Assembly (NCBI RefSeq): GCF_004137245.1 | Contig: NZ_SDWS01000006.1 | Location: forward strand, 124,001 to 188,000 | DNA from: Nocardioides glacieisoli | GTDB lineage: Bacteria; Actinomycetota; Actinomycetes; Propionibacteriales; Nocardioidaceae | Length of the DNA stretch: 64,000 nt | Direction: 5' to 3' | In this document: one piece after another, positions 35,021 to 47,075 of the stretch | Layout: each line of letters opens with the position of its first letter | How positions within the stretch are numbered: the first letter of the stretch is position 1 | Made by a program: the position numbers and the translations under genes | Notes under the pieces: generated by a model | What the model was told of the DNA's origin: nothing | Seen by the model: only the letters and a program-made list of their open reading frames with translations | The model's database searches: none

Positions 35021-38000
35021 ATGGACATCCGCGACGCGCTGAACGACGCCTACCTCGCCCAGTTCTACGACGCGGGCACGATGGCGCGAGCCGCCGGCAT
35101 CCTCGGCGACGTCCACCGGCTCGAGGTCGTCCACGAGTCCTCGAGCAGCCTGACCGTGACGGCCCAGGTCATCGGGTCGGCCCCGACGCCGTACGACGTG
35201 CAGTTCCATGCCGAGGTCAACGAGACGTCCGACTGGGTCTTCAGCGCCTGCTCGTGCCCCGTCGCCCGGCTGTGCAAGCACGGCGCTGCGGTGGCGCTCC
35301 GTCTGCGCGGGGCATCGCGTCCCGCCGCGGATCCCGTGTGGCGCCAGCGCCTGGCCCGGCTCAACGACGACCTGGCCCGGCGCGCCCACTCGACCTTGAC
35401 GGGTACGCGCCTCGGGCTGGAGATCTCACGGCGTCCGGCCACCCGGTGGTCACGTGGCACACCCGGCGACTTCTCCATGCGCCCGATGAGACCGGGCGTC
35501 CGTGCGGGCTGGGTGCGCAGCGGCGCCGAGTGGACCGACCTGTCCGGCCCGGTGGCCCGCAGCCGCTTCGTCCCGGCGCAGGCCGACGCGCTTCAGGCCC
35601 TCCACCGCGGACTCATCGGCCTCCACACCTATCTGGCTGCCGGGGCTGCCCCGATGCTCGACGACTACGGCGACCGGCTCGTCCCGTCGCTGCGCGCGGC
35701 TGTCAGCACCGGAGTCACCCTTCTCCCCGGAGCGGGTGTGGGGTCCCTCGCTCTGACCGACGAGCCGGCGCAGGTCACCGCCGACCTGACCCGCCGGGAC
35801 GAGGAGTCCGTGCTCGAGGTCCACGTCGAGGTGGGTGGGCGACGCTGGCGCGGCCACCAGGTCATGCCCGTGGGTCGTCCGACCACGACGCTGGTCCTCG
35901 TCGAAGGCGACGACGTACTGCTCACCGACCTCGTCGAGCCGTTGGACGAGGGCATCCTCGACCTCCTGCTCGGTCCTCCCGTCGTCGTCGACGCCGAGGA
36001 CCTCGACCCGTTCCTCGACGCCCTCGGGCCGCTGAGCCGGCGCCTGCCGATCGGCTCGTCGGACGGGTCGCTCGAGGTGCCCGCACCCCCGCGTCCCCGT
36101 CTCCGCCTCATGGCGACCTGGCACTCCCCCACAAGCACCACCCTCGCCTGGGAGTGGGCCTACGGTGAAGCGACCTGCTCCACTGCGTCCGCGGACCCGC
36201 TCGGCGGCGTCCGCGAACTTGCGCTCGAGCACGAGATCCTCGCGACGGTTCCAGCCCACCTGTTCGCCGCCACCGCGGTCCGCGACGGCGACGCCCTGGT
36301 CCTCGCCCTCCACGACCTGCCGCACCTGCGCACCCTGACGGACGTCGACGTCGTCGAGGAGGAGCGCCCCGACTTCCGCGAGTCCACTGCGGCACCGCAG
36401 ATCGCGTTCACCCTCGCCGAGGAGCAGCCCGACCACACCGACTGGCTCGACCTCGAGGTCCAGGTGAGCATCGACGGCGAGCTCGTCCCGCTGCCCGACG
36501 TGCTGGCCGCCCTGACCCGCCAGGACGAGTTCCTCGTCCTGCCCAGCGGCCTCTACGTCGCCGTCGACCGACCCGAGTTCGACCGCCTGCACGAGGTCGT
36601 CGCGCTGGCCGCCCAGCTGCGCGACGGCGAACCCGGTCGGGTGAGCGTGGGCGCCAGCGACCTCACCGTGTGGGCCGAGCTGGCCGAGCTGGGGGTGGTC
36701 GACGCGCAGGCTGCGGCCTGGGTCGAGCGGGCCACCGCGCTGCGCGACCTGGCCGAGATCCCCCAGCCCGACCCGGTCGGACTGACGACGCAGCTCCGCC
36801 CCTATCAGCTGGAGGGCTTCTGGTGGCTCGCGTTCCTGCACCAGCACGGACTGGGCGGGATCCTGGCCGACGACATGGGTCTCGGCAAGACGCTGCAGGT
36901 GCTCGCCCTGGTGCAGCACGCCGTGGTCGGAGGTGCGAGCGACCCCTTCCTCGTCGTCGCACCCACGAGCGTGGTGACCGCGTGGCGCCAGCAGGCGACC
37001 ACGCACGCACCCGGGTTGCGGGTCGGCGTCGTGAGCCGGCGCACCCACGACGTCGCGGCGATCGCGCGCGACCACGACGTGGTGGTGACGACGTACGCGC
37101 TGCTGCGGCTCGAGCGCGAGCAGTTCGCTGCCCTGCACTGGGACGGGCTCGTGCTCGACGAGGCCCAGCAGGTCAAGAACCACCAGAGCAAGGCGTACGC
37201 CGCCGTCCGCACGCTCGACGCGGACTTCCGCCTGGTCGTCACCGGCACGCCCTTCGAGAACCGGCTGATGGAGCTGTGGTCGCTGCTCTCCATCGCCGCG
37301 CCGGGGCTCTACCCCGCCCCACGACGGTTCCGTGACGTGGTCGTGGGACCGGTCGAGAAGGATGGCGACGCAGCGGCGCTGGACCGGTTCCGCCGACGGA
37401 TCCGACCGTTCATGTTGCGCCGCACCAAGGACCTGGTCGCCGCCGACCTGCCGCCCAAGCAGGAGCAGGTGCTCGAGATCGAGCTCGCTCCGCGGCACCG
37501 CAAGATCTACGACACCCACCTGGCCAAGGAGCGCCAGAAGATCCTCGGCCTCGTCGAGGACTTCGACCGCAACCGGGTGGCCATCTTCAGCGCGCTCACC
37601 AAGCTCCGCCAGCTGGCCCTCGACCCGGCCCTCGTCGATGCCGAGCACGACCGGGTGGGGTCGGCCAAGCTCGACCTGCTGGCCGACCAGCTCACGGAGG
37701 TCACGGCGGAGGGCCACCAGGCGCTTGTGTTCAGCACCTTCACGTCGTTCCTGCGCCGCGTACGTGAGCGACTCACGGCAGAGGGCATCGCGGCGGTCTA
37801 CCTCGACGGCAGCACCCGTGACCGGGAGGCAGTGATCGAGGCCTTCCGCCGGGGCGACGCACTGGTGTTCCTGATCAGCCTCAAGGCCGGCGGCGTCGGT
37901 CTCACGCTGACCGAGGCCGACTACGTCTACGTCCTCGACCCGTGGTGGAACCCCGCCGCCGAGGCTCAGGCCGTGGACCGAGCGCACCGCATCGGCCAGG

Positions 38001-38164
38001 ACAAGCACGTCAACGTCTACCGACTCGTCGCGACCGACACGATCGAGGAGAAGGTGATGGCGCTGAAGGCCCGCAAGGCCGAACTGTTCGCCAAGGTCAT
38101 GGACGGTGGCGGGACCGCCGGCACCGGCATCACCGCCACGGACATCCGCGCGCTCTTCGACTGA
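35021..38164 (+). CDS. SNF2-family helicase with SWIM zinc finger
   Basis: This is a 1047-residue protein. A SWIM finger (CSCPVARLCKHG, about residues 77-88) and a long middle region (about 100-580) precede a complete SNF2 motor. Motif I is DDMGLGKT (about 619), motif II DEAQ, motif III VVTGTPFENRLMELWSLL, motif V LKAGGVGLTLTEADYVYVLDPWWNP and motif VI DRAHRIGQ. Such proteins translocate on double-stranded DNA and remodel protein-DNA complexes. In bacteria they resemble RapA or DNA-repair helicases, and the exact role is unknown. It starts 58 bp behind the adenosyltransferase stop. Confidence 0.9.
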   Translation: MDIRDALNDAYLAQFYDAGTMARAAGILGDVHRLEVVHESSSSLTVTAQVIGSAPTPYDVQFHAEVNETSDWVFSACSCPVARLCKHGAAVALRLRGASRPAADPVWRQRLARLNDDLARRAHSTLTGTRLGLEISRRPATRWSRGTPGDFSMRPMRPGVRAGWVRSGAEWTDLSGPVARSRFVPAQADALQALHRGLIGLHTYLAAGAAPMLDDYGDRLVPSLRAAVSTGVTLLPGAGVGSLALTDEPAQVTADLTRRDEESVLEVHVEVGGRRWRGHQVMPVGRPTTTLVLVEGDDVLLTDLVEPLDEGILDLLLGPPVVVDAEDLDPFLDALGPLSRRLPIGSSDGSLEVPAPPRPRLRLMATWHSPTSTTLAWEWAYGEATCSTASADPLGGVRELALEHEILATVPAHLFAATAVRDGDALVLALHDLPHLRTLTDVDVVEEERPDFRESTAAPQIAFTLAEEQPDHTDWLDLEVQVSIDGELVPLPDVLAALTRQDEFLVLPSGLYVAVDRPEFDRLHEVVALAAQLRDGEPGRVSVGASDLTVWAELAELGVVDAQAAAWVERATALRDLAEIPQPDPVGLTTQLRPYQLEGFWWLAFLHQHGLGGILADDMGLGKTLQVLALVQHAVVGGASDPFLVVAPTSVVTAWRQQATTHAPGLRVGVVSRRTHDVAAIARDHDVVVTTYALLRLEREQFAALHWDGLVLDEAQQVKNHQSKAYAAVRTLDADFRLVVTGTPFENRLMELWSLLSIAAPGLYPAPRRFRDVVVGPVEKDGDAAALDRFRRRIRPFMLRRTKDLVAADLPPKQEQVLEIELAPRHRKIYDTHLAKERQKILGLVEDFDRNRVAIFSALTKLRQLALDPALVDAEHDRVGSAKLDLLADQLTEVTAEGHQALVFSTFTSFLRRVRERLTAEGIAAVYLDGSTRDREAVIEAFRRGDALVFLISLKAGGVGLTLTEADYVYVLDPWWNPAAEAQAVDRAHRIGQDKHVNVYRLVATDTIEEKVMALKARKAELFAKVMDGGGTAGTGITATDIRALFD

Positions 38165-38176
38165 GCCTGCGAGCCG

Positions 38177-39346
38177 TCACTCCTGACGTATCGGCGCGGC
38201 CCTCTGCTCGCGGGCCGCCGGCACGACGAGTGCCGCCGGCATCAGGAGCACCGCGACGACGAGCAGCGCCTTGAGGGTGCCGACCTCGTCGCCGACGAAG
38301 CCGAGGAACGGCGGACCGGCCAGGAAGGCGGCGTAGCCGATCGTCGAGACGACACTGACCCGTGACGCCGCGCGCCGGGGGTCGTCGGCGGCGGCGCTCA
38401 TCCCGACCGGGAAGCCGAGCGAGGCGCCGACGCCCCACAGCACGATGCCCACGACGACCAGGACGGGGTTGTCGGCGAAGACGATCAGCAGCACCCCGAC
38501 CCCGGCCAGCACCATGGTCCCCCAGAGCACGACGACCCGGCCGAAGCGGTCGATGAGGCCGGTGCCGGCGAACCGGCCGGCGGTCATCGCGAGCACGAAG
38601 ACCGCGAAGCCGGCGACGCCGGTCGCGTGGGAGACGTCCTTGCCGTCGACGAGCGCGACGGCGAGCCAGTCGTTGGCGGTGCCCTCGGTCATCGCGAGCG
38701 CGAGCACCATCACGCCGATGAGCAGCGTGCGCGGCTCCAGCCACGCCCGCGCCGCCGACGTACGCTCCTCGTCCTCGTGGCGCTCGGGCACCGGCAGGAA
38801 CGCCGGCGAGGTGCGCCAGACGAGCACGATCGACAGCACCACCACGCCGACCAGGTGCGCGACGGCGGGCACGCCGAGCTCGATCAGCAGGACGCCCAGC
38901 AGCGCACCGACGACCGTGCCGCCGCTGAATCCGGCGTGGAAGCGCGGCATGATCGTGCGGTTGAGCCCGCGCTCGACCTCGGCGCCCTCGACGTTCATCG
39001 CCACGTCCCAGACACCGATGCCGAGGCCGTAGACGAAGAGGCCGGCGACGGTGAGGGCGAGGACGTGCCCGAGGCCGAGGGCGGCGGCGAGCATCCCGAC
39101 GGTCGCGGCGGCCGCGCCGATGCGGACGACCCGGACGGTGCCGAGGCGGTCGATGGTCGCGCCGGTGGTCGGCAGCGCGAGCACCGAGCCGAGCGCGATC
39201 GCGAGCAGCACCAGGCCCAGCTGGCCGTTGGTGAGGTCGAAGCTCGACCTCACCTCGGGGATGCGCGAGACCCAGCTGGAGAACACCAGTCCGTTGAGGA
39301 AGAAGGTGATCCCGACGGCGTTGCGGGCGGCGGTCAGCTCCGGCAC
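38177..39346 (-). CDS. MFS transporter controlled by divergent LacI-type regulator
   Basis: The 389-residue permease has 12 hydrophobic helices. Its type (FLNGLVFSSWVSRIPEVRSSF at the start, GFPVGMSAAADDPRRAASRVSVVSTIGYAAFLAGPPFLG near the end) matches the YfkF/YbjJ-like inner-membrane MFS group of unknown substrate. GTG 39346 is chosen because AGGAG lies directly upstream and the chain then starts just before helix 1; longer versions would translate the operator. It is convergent with the helicase gene, 12 bp apart. Confidence 0.85.
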   Translation of the reverse strand: MPELTAARNAVGITFFLNGLVFSSWVSRIPEVRSSFDLTNGQLGLVLLAIALGSVLALPTTGATIDRLGTVRVVRIGAAAATVGMLAAALGLGHVLALTVAGLFVYGLGIGVWDVAMNVEGAEVERGLNRTIMPRFHAGFSGGTVVGALLGVLLIELGVPAVAHLVGVVVLSIVLVWRTSPAFLPVPERHEDEERTSAARAWLEPRTLLIGVMVLALAMTEGTANDWLAVALVDGKDVSHATGVAGFAVFVLAMTAGRFAGTGLIDRFGRVVVLWGTMVLAGVGVLLIVFADNPVLVVVGIVLWGVGASLGFPVGMSAAADDPRRAASRVSVVSTIGYAAFLAGPPFLGFVGDEVGTLKALLVVAVLLMPAALVVPAAREQRAAPIRQE

Positions 39347-39375
39347 GGCTCTCCTGGGTTCGTGTGGCGAATCGT

Positions 39376-39394
39376 TTCGATCGAATCGATTCGA
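39376..39394. promoter_or_regulatory. Overlapping palindromic operator of the LacI/MFS pair
   Basis: TTCGATCGAA (39376-39385) and TCGAATCGATTCGA (39381-39394) are perfect overlapping palindromes in the 64-bp divergent gap, as expected for a LacI-family binding site. A leaderless -10 box TAACGT (39398-39403) follows, 7 bases before GTG 39411. Confidence 0.65.
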
Positions 39395-39410
39395 TGCTAA
39401 CGTCCGTGCC

Positions 39411-40388
39411 GTGTCCGGATCAACTCGCAGCCCGACCCTGGCCGACGTCGCCGAGGCCGCCGGAGTGTCCCTGTCCACGGCCTCCCTGTCCTTCTCGGGC
39501 AACAAGCCGGTGTCCGAGGCGACGCGTGCCCGGGTGCTGGCCGCGGCTGCGAGGCTCGGCTACGCCGGCCCCAACCCGCTCGCCCGCAACCTGCGCCAGG
39601 GCCGCAGCGGCGTCGTCGGCATCGCGGTCGGCCCGCTCAGCACCGCGTTCCGCGACCCCGCTGCGCTGCCGATGCTCGACGCGGTCTCCGAGGTGCTCGG
39701 CGCCGCGGGCCTCGGGCTGCTCCTGATGGGCGACGACCACGCCCGGCTCCCCCTCGACGCCGTCATCTACGACATCTGCGGCCGTGAGACGTGGGCGGCG
39801 TACGACGACCTCGCCGCGCGCGAGGTGCCCCTGGTCGTCGTCGAGGGACCGGACTGGCCCGGCACGACCTTCGTCGACATCGACCACCGGGCCGGGTGCG
39901 CGGCGCTCGCGGCCCACCTGCACGAGCTCGGACACCGGCGGGTCGCCCTCCTCACCCTCGAGCCCTCCCACCCGCAGCGCGAGCGCGAGGCAGGCGTGCG
40001 CGACGTGTTCCCCGACGCCCACGTCATCGGGGCGTGCGCCAGCGACCTGGCGGCCGCCCAGGACCTCGTGGCGGCCTACCTCGCCACGGGCCCGGACGTC
40101 ACCGCGGTCGTGTGCCAGAGCGACGTCCAGGCCGCCGCCGTGGTGATCGAGGCGCGGCGCCTCGGTCTGGCGGTGCCGGACGACCTCAGTGTCGCCGGGT
40201 TCGACGGTGTGGCCACGCCCTGGCTCGACGTCGAGCTCACGACCGTCGTCCAGCCCCTGGCCGCCAAGGGGCGAGCCGTCGCCGACGCAGTGCTCCGCCG
40301 CATCGACGGCGAGGACGTTGACGACGTCGTGCTCCCCGTCGAGCTCAGGATCGGCGACTCGACCGGCCCCGCCGTCGAACCCGCCTGA
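39411..40388 (+). CDS. LacI-family transcriptional regulator
   Basis: This 325-residue protein has the N-terminal LacI HTH (TLADVAEAAGVSLSTASLSFSG), the hinge (GPNPLARNLRQGRSGVVGI) and a periplasmic-binding-like sensor domain that ends with DDLSVAGFDGVATPWLDVELTTVVQP. Its effector is probably what the divergent MFS protein carries. The sensor domain is short between the first two strands, so a small ligand is possible. The start GTG 39411 is set by the HTH position and the leaderless -10 box. Confidence 0.9.
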   Translation: MSGSTRSPTLADVAEAAGVSLSTASLSFSGNKPVSEATRARVLAAAARLGYAGPNPLARNLRQGRSGVVGIAVGPLSTAFRDPAALPMLDAVSEVLGAAGLGLLLMGDDHARLPLDAVIYDICGRETWAAYDDLAAREVPLVVVEGPDWPGTTFVDIDHRAGCAALAAHLHELGHRRVALLTLEPSHPQREREAGVRDVFPDAHVIGACASDLAAAQDLVAAYLATGPDVTAVVCQSDVQAAAVVIEARRLGLAVPDDLSVAGFDGVATPWLDVELTTVVQPLAAKGRAVADAVLRRIDGEDVDDVVLPVELRIGDSTGPAVEPA

Positions 40389-40401
40389 GGCGAGCCACCG
40401 G

Positions 40402-40845
40402 TCAGCGTCGGTTCCAGTCGGTGCCGGGTGGTCCGGACTCCAGCCAGGACTGGAAGCCCGTGAGCGAGGCCTCGCTCATCGCGATCTCGAGGGCCTCGCC
40501 GCCGTAGTGGCAGGAGGCGACGACGTGGCCGTCGTAGAGGGACATCTCCTCCGTGCCCGCGGGTGCGCGGCGACCGGAGTACTCGAGCAGCTCACGCGCC
40601 CACACCCGCTTGGGGCGGGGCGAGAGCGAGAAGATCCGGAACCACTCGAGCGACTGCCCGGAGTAGCGCCCGATGCCGAGCAGCCAGCCGCGACCGGGGT
40701 GCTCGGAACGCACGCGATAGCTCAGCTCGAAGGTGCCGCCGTGGCGGGCGAGGAATCGTCGGCGGACGATCAGGGAGATGCCGTAGAGCAGGGCAAGGAG
40801 GAGGACGGCCCCGACGATGTCGAGCGCCCATTCCCAGGCCGGCAT
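40402..40845 (-). CDS. DUF2550 family membrane protein
   Basis: The protein has 147 residues. One N-terminal membrane helix (about 5-25) is followed by a cytosolic beta-rich domain with GGTFELSYRV, RGWLLGIGRYSGQSLEWFRIFSLSPRPKRVW and a Trp near the end. DUF2550 proteins typically sit behind atpC in actinobacteria, as here. Their function is unknown. The ribosome site GGGAG precedes the ATG. A terminator hairpin at 40878-40901 separates it from the ATP synthase operon. Confidence 0.85.
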   Translation of the reverse strand: MPAWEWALDIVGAVLLLALLYGISLIVRRRFLARHGGTFELSYRVRSEHPGRGWLLGIGRYSGQSLEWFRIFSLSPRPKRVWARELLEYSGRRAPAGTEEMSLYDGHVVASCHYGGEALEIAMSEASLTGFQSWLESGPPGTDWNRR

Positions 40846-40877
40846 CCAGACTCCCTCGACCCCACGAAACAGATGAA

Positions 40878-40901
40878 CGCACGAACCAGACGGTTCGTGC
40901 G
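40878..40901 (-). terminator. Terminator of the ATP synthase operon
   Basis: Ten-base perfect arms (CGCACGAACC 40878-40887, GGTTCGTGCG 40892-40901) enclose a 4-base loop. On the minus strand they are followed by TTCATCTGTTT. It lies 31 bases behind the atpC stop. Confidence 0.8.
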
Positions 40902-40931
40902 CTCACCCTAGCGCTCGCGTGGAGACGCTCG

Positions 40932-41338
40932 TCAGGAAGCCCGCTCCGCGGCACGGATGCGTGCCTCGGCCCGGCGTACGGCCTCCGCGGCGGCGTCGTC
41001 GTTCTCGCCCGAGCTCTGGGCCCGCTCGAGGTCCTGGCGTGCCTTCTCCAGGTCGATCTCGTGCGACATCTCGGCCCGCTCCGACAGGATCGAGACGCGG
41101 TTGTCGGCCACCGACAGGAAGCCGGCGTCGACGGCCGCGATCCAGGTCTCGCCGTCGGTCGTCTGCACGTCCACGACACCCTCGATGATCGAGGACAGCA
41201 GAGGAGCGTGGTTGGGCAGGATGCCGACGTCGCCCTCGGTCGTGCGGGCGATGACCATGGTGGCCTGGCCCGACCAGACGAGCCGGTCGGCAGCAACCAG
41301 CTCGACCTGGAGGACCTTGTCGGTCTTCAGGTCAGCCA

Positions 41339-41339
<1 letters not shown>
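40932..41339 (-). CDS. atpC: ATP synthase epsilon subunit
   Basis: The 135-residue central-stalk subunit of F1 couples rotation and inhibits ATP hydrolysis. The N-terminal beta sandwich (LQVELVAADRLVWSG, GDVGILPNHAPLLSSI) is followed by a C-terminal helical hairpin (ILSERAEMSHEIDLEKARQDLERA). Its ATG overlaps the atpD stop by one base. Confidence 0.95.
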
Positions 41340-42799
<1,460 letters not shown>

Positions 42800-43702
42800 T
42801 CATTCACTCCCGGCTTGTGCGTCGGCAAGCGCGTTGACGCCACCGACGATCTCGCTGATTTCCTGTGTGATGCCAGCCTGGCGAGCCTGGTTGGCGATGC
42901 GCTTGTACTTCTTGATGAGCTCGTCCGCGTTGTCGGTGGCCGACTTCATCGCCTTCTGGCGGGCGGCCAGCTCGGAGGCGGCCGCCTGCAGCAGGGCGAA
43001 GAAGATCCGGCTCTGGACGTAGCGCGGCAGCAACGAGTCGAGCACGTCGCTGGGCGAGGGCTCGAACTCGTAGAGCGGCAGCAGGTCGTCCTTCTCCGGC
43101 GCCTCGGTGCCCTCCACGACCTCCAGCGGAAGGAGGCGTACGGCGGTGGGCTCCTGGCTCAGCATCGACCGGAAGCGCGTGTAGACCACGTGCACCTCGT
43201 CGGCGCCCTCCTCGTCGAGGAAGGTCTCGATGAGCGTGGCGCCGATCTCGGCCGCCACGTCGTAGGTCGGCTGGTCGGAGTGGCCTGTCCACGCCCGCGC
43301 GATGGCGCGCTGGCGGAACTTGAAGTAGGCCTCGCCCTTGCGCGCCGAGATGTAGATGTCGACGTCCTTGCCCTCGCCCTTGAGCTTCTCGATGAGACGC
43401 TCGGCCTCCTTGAGCACGCTCGAGGAGTAGGCACCGGCCAGACCGCGGTCGGAGGTGACGATCAGGATCGCCGCCCGCTTGGGGTCCTCCGGCTCGAGGG
43501 TCAGCGCGTGGTCGACGTTGGAGAACGTCGCCACGGCCGACACCGCGCGGGTCAGCTCACGGGCGTACGGCGCTGCGGCCTGGGCCCGCTGCTGCGCCTT
43601 GATGATCCGGGACGCAGCGATGAGCTCCATGGCACGCGTGATCTTCTTCATCGACTCCGTCGACTTGATCCGCGCGCGGTACTCGCGTACCGAGAGAGCC
43701 AT
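42800..43702 (-). CDS. atpG: ATP synthase gamma subunit
   Basis: This 300-residue rotor subunit has the two long end helices ([28 protein letters not shown] at the start, [32 protein letters not shown] at the end) that form the central coiled coil, with the globular domain between ([12 protein letters not shown]). A somewhat longer internal segment (about 205-225) is usual in actinobacteria. Confidence 0.97.
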   Translation of the reverse strand: MALSVREYRARIKSTESMKKITRAMELIAASRIIKAQQRAQAAAPYARELTRAVSAVATFSNVDHALTLEPEDPKRAAILIVTSDRGLAGAYSSSVLKEAERLIEKLKGEGKDVDIYISARKGEAYFKFRQRAIARAWTGHSDQPTYDVAAEIGATLIETFLDEEGADEVHVVYTRFRSMLSQEPTAVRLLPLEVVEGTEAPEKDDLLPLYEFEPSPSDVLDSLLPRYVQSRIFFALLQAAASELAARQKAMKSATDNADELIKKYKRIANQARQAGITQEISEIVGGVNALADAQAGSE

Positions 43703-43705
43703 GGG

Positions 43706-45349
43706 TCAGCCCCGCTTCTGCTTGACGATCTGCTCCTGCTCGACGTCCTCGTCCTCGAGGGCGACGTGCTCTTCCTTGCCGGCCTTGACGCTCTGGCCGT
43801 CGGAGGTCTCGAACTGGTCGAGGAAGGAGTCGTAGGCGGACGCGAGCTGGTCCTCGGTCGAGTCCTCGAACTTCGAGGTCTCGCGGATGCCCGCGAGGAT
43901 GCCCTCGTGGCTGCGCCGCAGGTAGTCGAGGAACTCGTTCTCGAAGCGCAGGACGTCGTCGGTCGGGACCCTGTCGAGACGGCCCGACGTGCCGGTCCAC
44001 AGGGAGACGGTCATCTCCTCGACCGGGTACGGCGAGTACTGCGGCTGCTTGAGCAGTGCCATCAGGCGCTGGCCGCGGTCGAGCTGCTGGCGCGAGGCGG
44101 CGTCGAGGTCGGAGGCGAACATCGCGAAGGCCTCCATGGCGCGGAACTGCGCCAGGTCGACCTTGAGCGAGCCCGTGACGGTCTTCATCGCCTTCGTCAT
44201 CGCCGAGCCACCCACGCGCGAGACCGAGACACCCACGTCGATCGCCGGGCGCTGGTTGGCCGCGAACAGGTCCGACTGCAGGAAGATCTGACCGTCGGTG
44301 ATCGAGATGACGTTGGTCGGGATGAACGCCGAGACGTCGTTGGCCTTGGTCTCGATGATCGGCAGGCCCGTCATCGAGCCCTTGCCCATCTCGTCGGAGA
44401 GCTTCGCGCAGCGCTCGAGGAGCCGGCTGTGCAGGTAGAAGACGTCACCGGGGTAGGCCTCGCGGCCCGGCGGACGACGCAGCAGCAGCGACACGGCGCG
44501 GTAGGCCTCGGCCTGCTTGGTGAGGTCGTCGAACACGATGAGGACGTGCTTGCCGTCGTACATCCAGTGCTGGCCGATGGCCGAGCCGGTGTAGGGGGCG
44601 AGGTACTTGAAGCCCGCGGAGTCGGACGCCGGGGAGGCGACGATGGTGGTGTACTCCAGCGCGCCGGCCTCCTCGAGGGCGCCACGCACGGCGGCGATGG
44701 TCGAGCCCTTCTGGCCGATGGCGACGTAGATGCAGCGCACCTGCTTGTCCGGGTCGCCGGACTCCCAGTTGGCCTTCTGGTTGATGATCGTGTCGATGGC
44801 GATCGTGGTCTTGCCGGTCGAGCGGTCACCGATGATCAGCTGGCGCTGGCCGCGGCCGATGGGCGTCAGGGCGTCGATCGCCTTGATGCCGGTGGCGAGC
44901 GGCTCGTGCACCGACTTGCGCACCATCACGCCGGGAGCCTGGAGCTCCAGCGCGCGGCGGCTCTCGAGGCCGGCGATCTCACCGAGACCGTCGATCGCGG
45001 TGCCGAGCGGGTCGACCACGCGGCCGAGGTAGCCGTCACCGACGGGGACCGAGAGGATCTCGCCCGTGCGACGCACGGTCTGGCCCTCCTCGATCTTGTC
45101 GAAGTCACCCAGGACCACGACACCGACCTCGCGGGTGTCGAGGTTCAGCGCGATGCCGAGCGTGCCGTCCTCGAACTCGAGCAGCTCGTTGGCCATGACC
45201 GAGGGCAGGCCGCTGACGCGGGCGATGCCGTCGGCAGCCTCCGCGACCGTGCCGACCTCTTCCTTGGCCGCCGAGTCGGGCTCGTAGTCCGACACGAAGC
45301 GCTGAAGCGCGTCCCGGATCTCGTCCGGACGGATGGACAGCTCCGTCAT
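43706..45349 (-). CDS. atpA: ATP synthase alpha subunit
   Basis: The 547-residue non-catalytic nucleotide-binding subunit of F1 has the P-loop GDRSTGKT (about residue 175), [11 protein letters not shown] and the signature [22 protein letters not shown] charged C-terminal extension rich in Glu, Gln and Lys is longer than in E. coli, as in other actinobacteria. ATG 45349 was chosen over the in-frame GTG 45358 because that GTG lies inside the AGGTGA ribosome site. Confidence 0.97.
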   Translation of the reverse strand: MTELSIRPDEIRDALQRFVSDYEPDSAAKEEVGTVAEAADGIARVSGLPSVMANELLEFEDGTLGIALNLDTREVGVVVLGDFDKIEEGQTVRRTGEILSVPVGDGYLGRVVDPLGTAIDGLGEIAGLESRRALELQAPGVMVRKSVHEPLATGIKAIDALTPIGRGQRQLIIGDRSTGKTTIAIDTIINQKANWESGDPDKQVRCIYVAIGQKGSTIAAVRGALEEAGALEYTTIVASPASDSAGFKYLAPYTGSAIGQHWMYDGKHVLIVFDDLTKQAEAYRAVSLLLRRPPGREAYPGDVFYLHSRLLERCAKLSDEMGKGSMTGLPIIETKANDVSAFIPTNVISITDGQIFLQSDLFAANQRPAIDVGVSVSRVGGSAMTKAMKTVTGSLKVDLAQFRAMEAFAMFASDLDAASRQQLDRGQRLMALLKQPQYSPYPVEEMTVSLWTGTSGRLDRVPTDDVLRFENEFLDYLRRSHEGILAGIRETSKFEDSTEDQLASAYDSFLDQFETSDGQSVKAGKEEHVALEDEDVEQEQIVKQKRG

Positions 45350-45402
45350 TTCATTCACCTGTTCTCTGGGTCTGCTGGAGAAGTTCTTGGATGTGTGGGG
45401 CG

Positions 45403-46196
45403 TCAGCCGGCGAGCCGGCGACCGGCATCGTCGAGGCGGCTGGCGACCGTCCCGTCGATGACGTCGTCACCGATCTCGACGCGGATGCCGCCGATGACCT
45501 CGGGGTCCACGATGACATTGAGGTGCACGTCGCGGCCGTAGCTGCGCGCGAGCGCAGCCGCCAGCCGGTCACGTTCGGCATCGGCGAGCGGGCGCGCGAC
45601 GCGGACCGTCGCCACTCCCTCGCCGCGGACCTCGGCCGCCACCTTCTGGTAGGCCGCGAGTGCCACCGCGACCGTCCGGTGACTGCCGGACAGCGACTGC
45701 TGCACGAGGGACACCGTGGCGGGCAGGACCTTGTCGCCGAGCAGGCCGGCGACCAGCGCCGTCTTGTCGGCACGGCTGCGGGCCGGGTCGGAGAGCGCGT
45801 CGCGCAGCTCCGGGTTGGCCTGCACGAGCCGCCCCACCGCGAAGACCTCGTCCTCGAGGCGGGTGGCGTCGCTCCCGGCGGAGCGCACCGTGGCGACCAC
45901 GCCGAGCTGCTCGAGCGCGTCGCTCAGGTCGCGCCCGTAGGTCCACCGCTGCGCGACCGCCGTGGCGACGACGTCCATGGCCTCCGAGGAGATCTTGTCG
46001 CCCAGGACGCCGCGGAGCAGGTCGCCCTTGGCCTCCCCGCGCAGTGCTGCATCGGACGCGACGCGGCGCAGACCGGGCTCGGAGCGGAGGAGGTCCGCCG
46101 TCCCGAACAGGTCCTGGCCCACCCGGCCCAGGTCGCCGGTGCCCGGGAGGACAGCGGCGGCCGCGGCGTAGGCGTCTGCGGACGCACCTCGCATCA

Positions 46197-46197
<1 letters not shown>
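45403..46197 (-). CDS. atpH: ATP synthase delta subunit
   Basis: The 264-residue peripheral-stalk subunit links F1 to the b subunit. It is longer than the ~177-residue E. coli protein, typical for actinobacteria. The C-terminal signature [33 protein letters not shown] is clear. It begins with two adjacent ATG codons; the first overlaps the atpF stop. It is not fused to the b subunit, unlike in mycobacteria. Confidence 0.95.
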
Positions 46198-46775
<578 letters not shown>

Positions 46776-46797
46776 CTAGAGCTGGGTGCGACGGTCG

Positions 46798-47007
46798 TCA
46801 GAGTGGCAGGACGAACGCGAGCGCGACGGTGATGATGAAGAGCGCCTCGGCGAGAACGAAGCCAAGAATGGCGATCGACTGCAGACGGCTCTGGGCCTCG
46901 GGCTGGCGCGCGACACCGGAGATGAACGCAGCGAAGATCAGGCCGATACCGACACCGGGACCGATGGCGGACAGGCCGAGACCGACCAGGTTGATGGAGC
47001 CTTCCAC
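46798..47007 (-). CDS. atpE: ATP synthase c subunit
   Basis: This 69-residue ring subunit has two membrane helices joined by the polar loop [11 protein letters not shown]. The proton-carrying Glu is in [10 protein letters not shown] of the second helix. The surrounding residues suggest H+ rather than Na+ coupling. Confidence 0.96.
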   Translation of the reverse strand: MEGSINLVGLGLSAIGPGVGIGLIFAAFISGVARQPEAQSRLQSIAILGFVLAEALFIITVALAFVLPL

Positions 47008-47075
47008 GGCTTTTCCTTTCGTCGGCGACGCGTCTCTCGCGCCGCTGTTTGGCGAAACTTGTGGGGTGGTGCGGA

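Noticed and set aside
45350..45358. GTG 45358 as start of atpA
   Set aside because: It lies inside the AGGTGA ribosome site for ATG 45349, which gives the standard [11 protein letters not shown] start.
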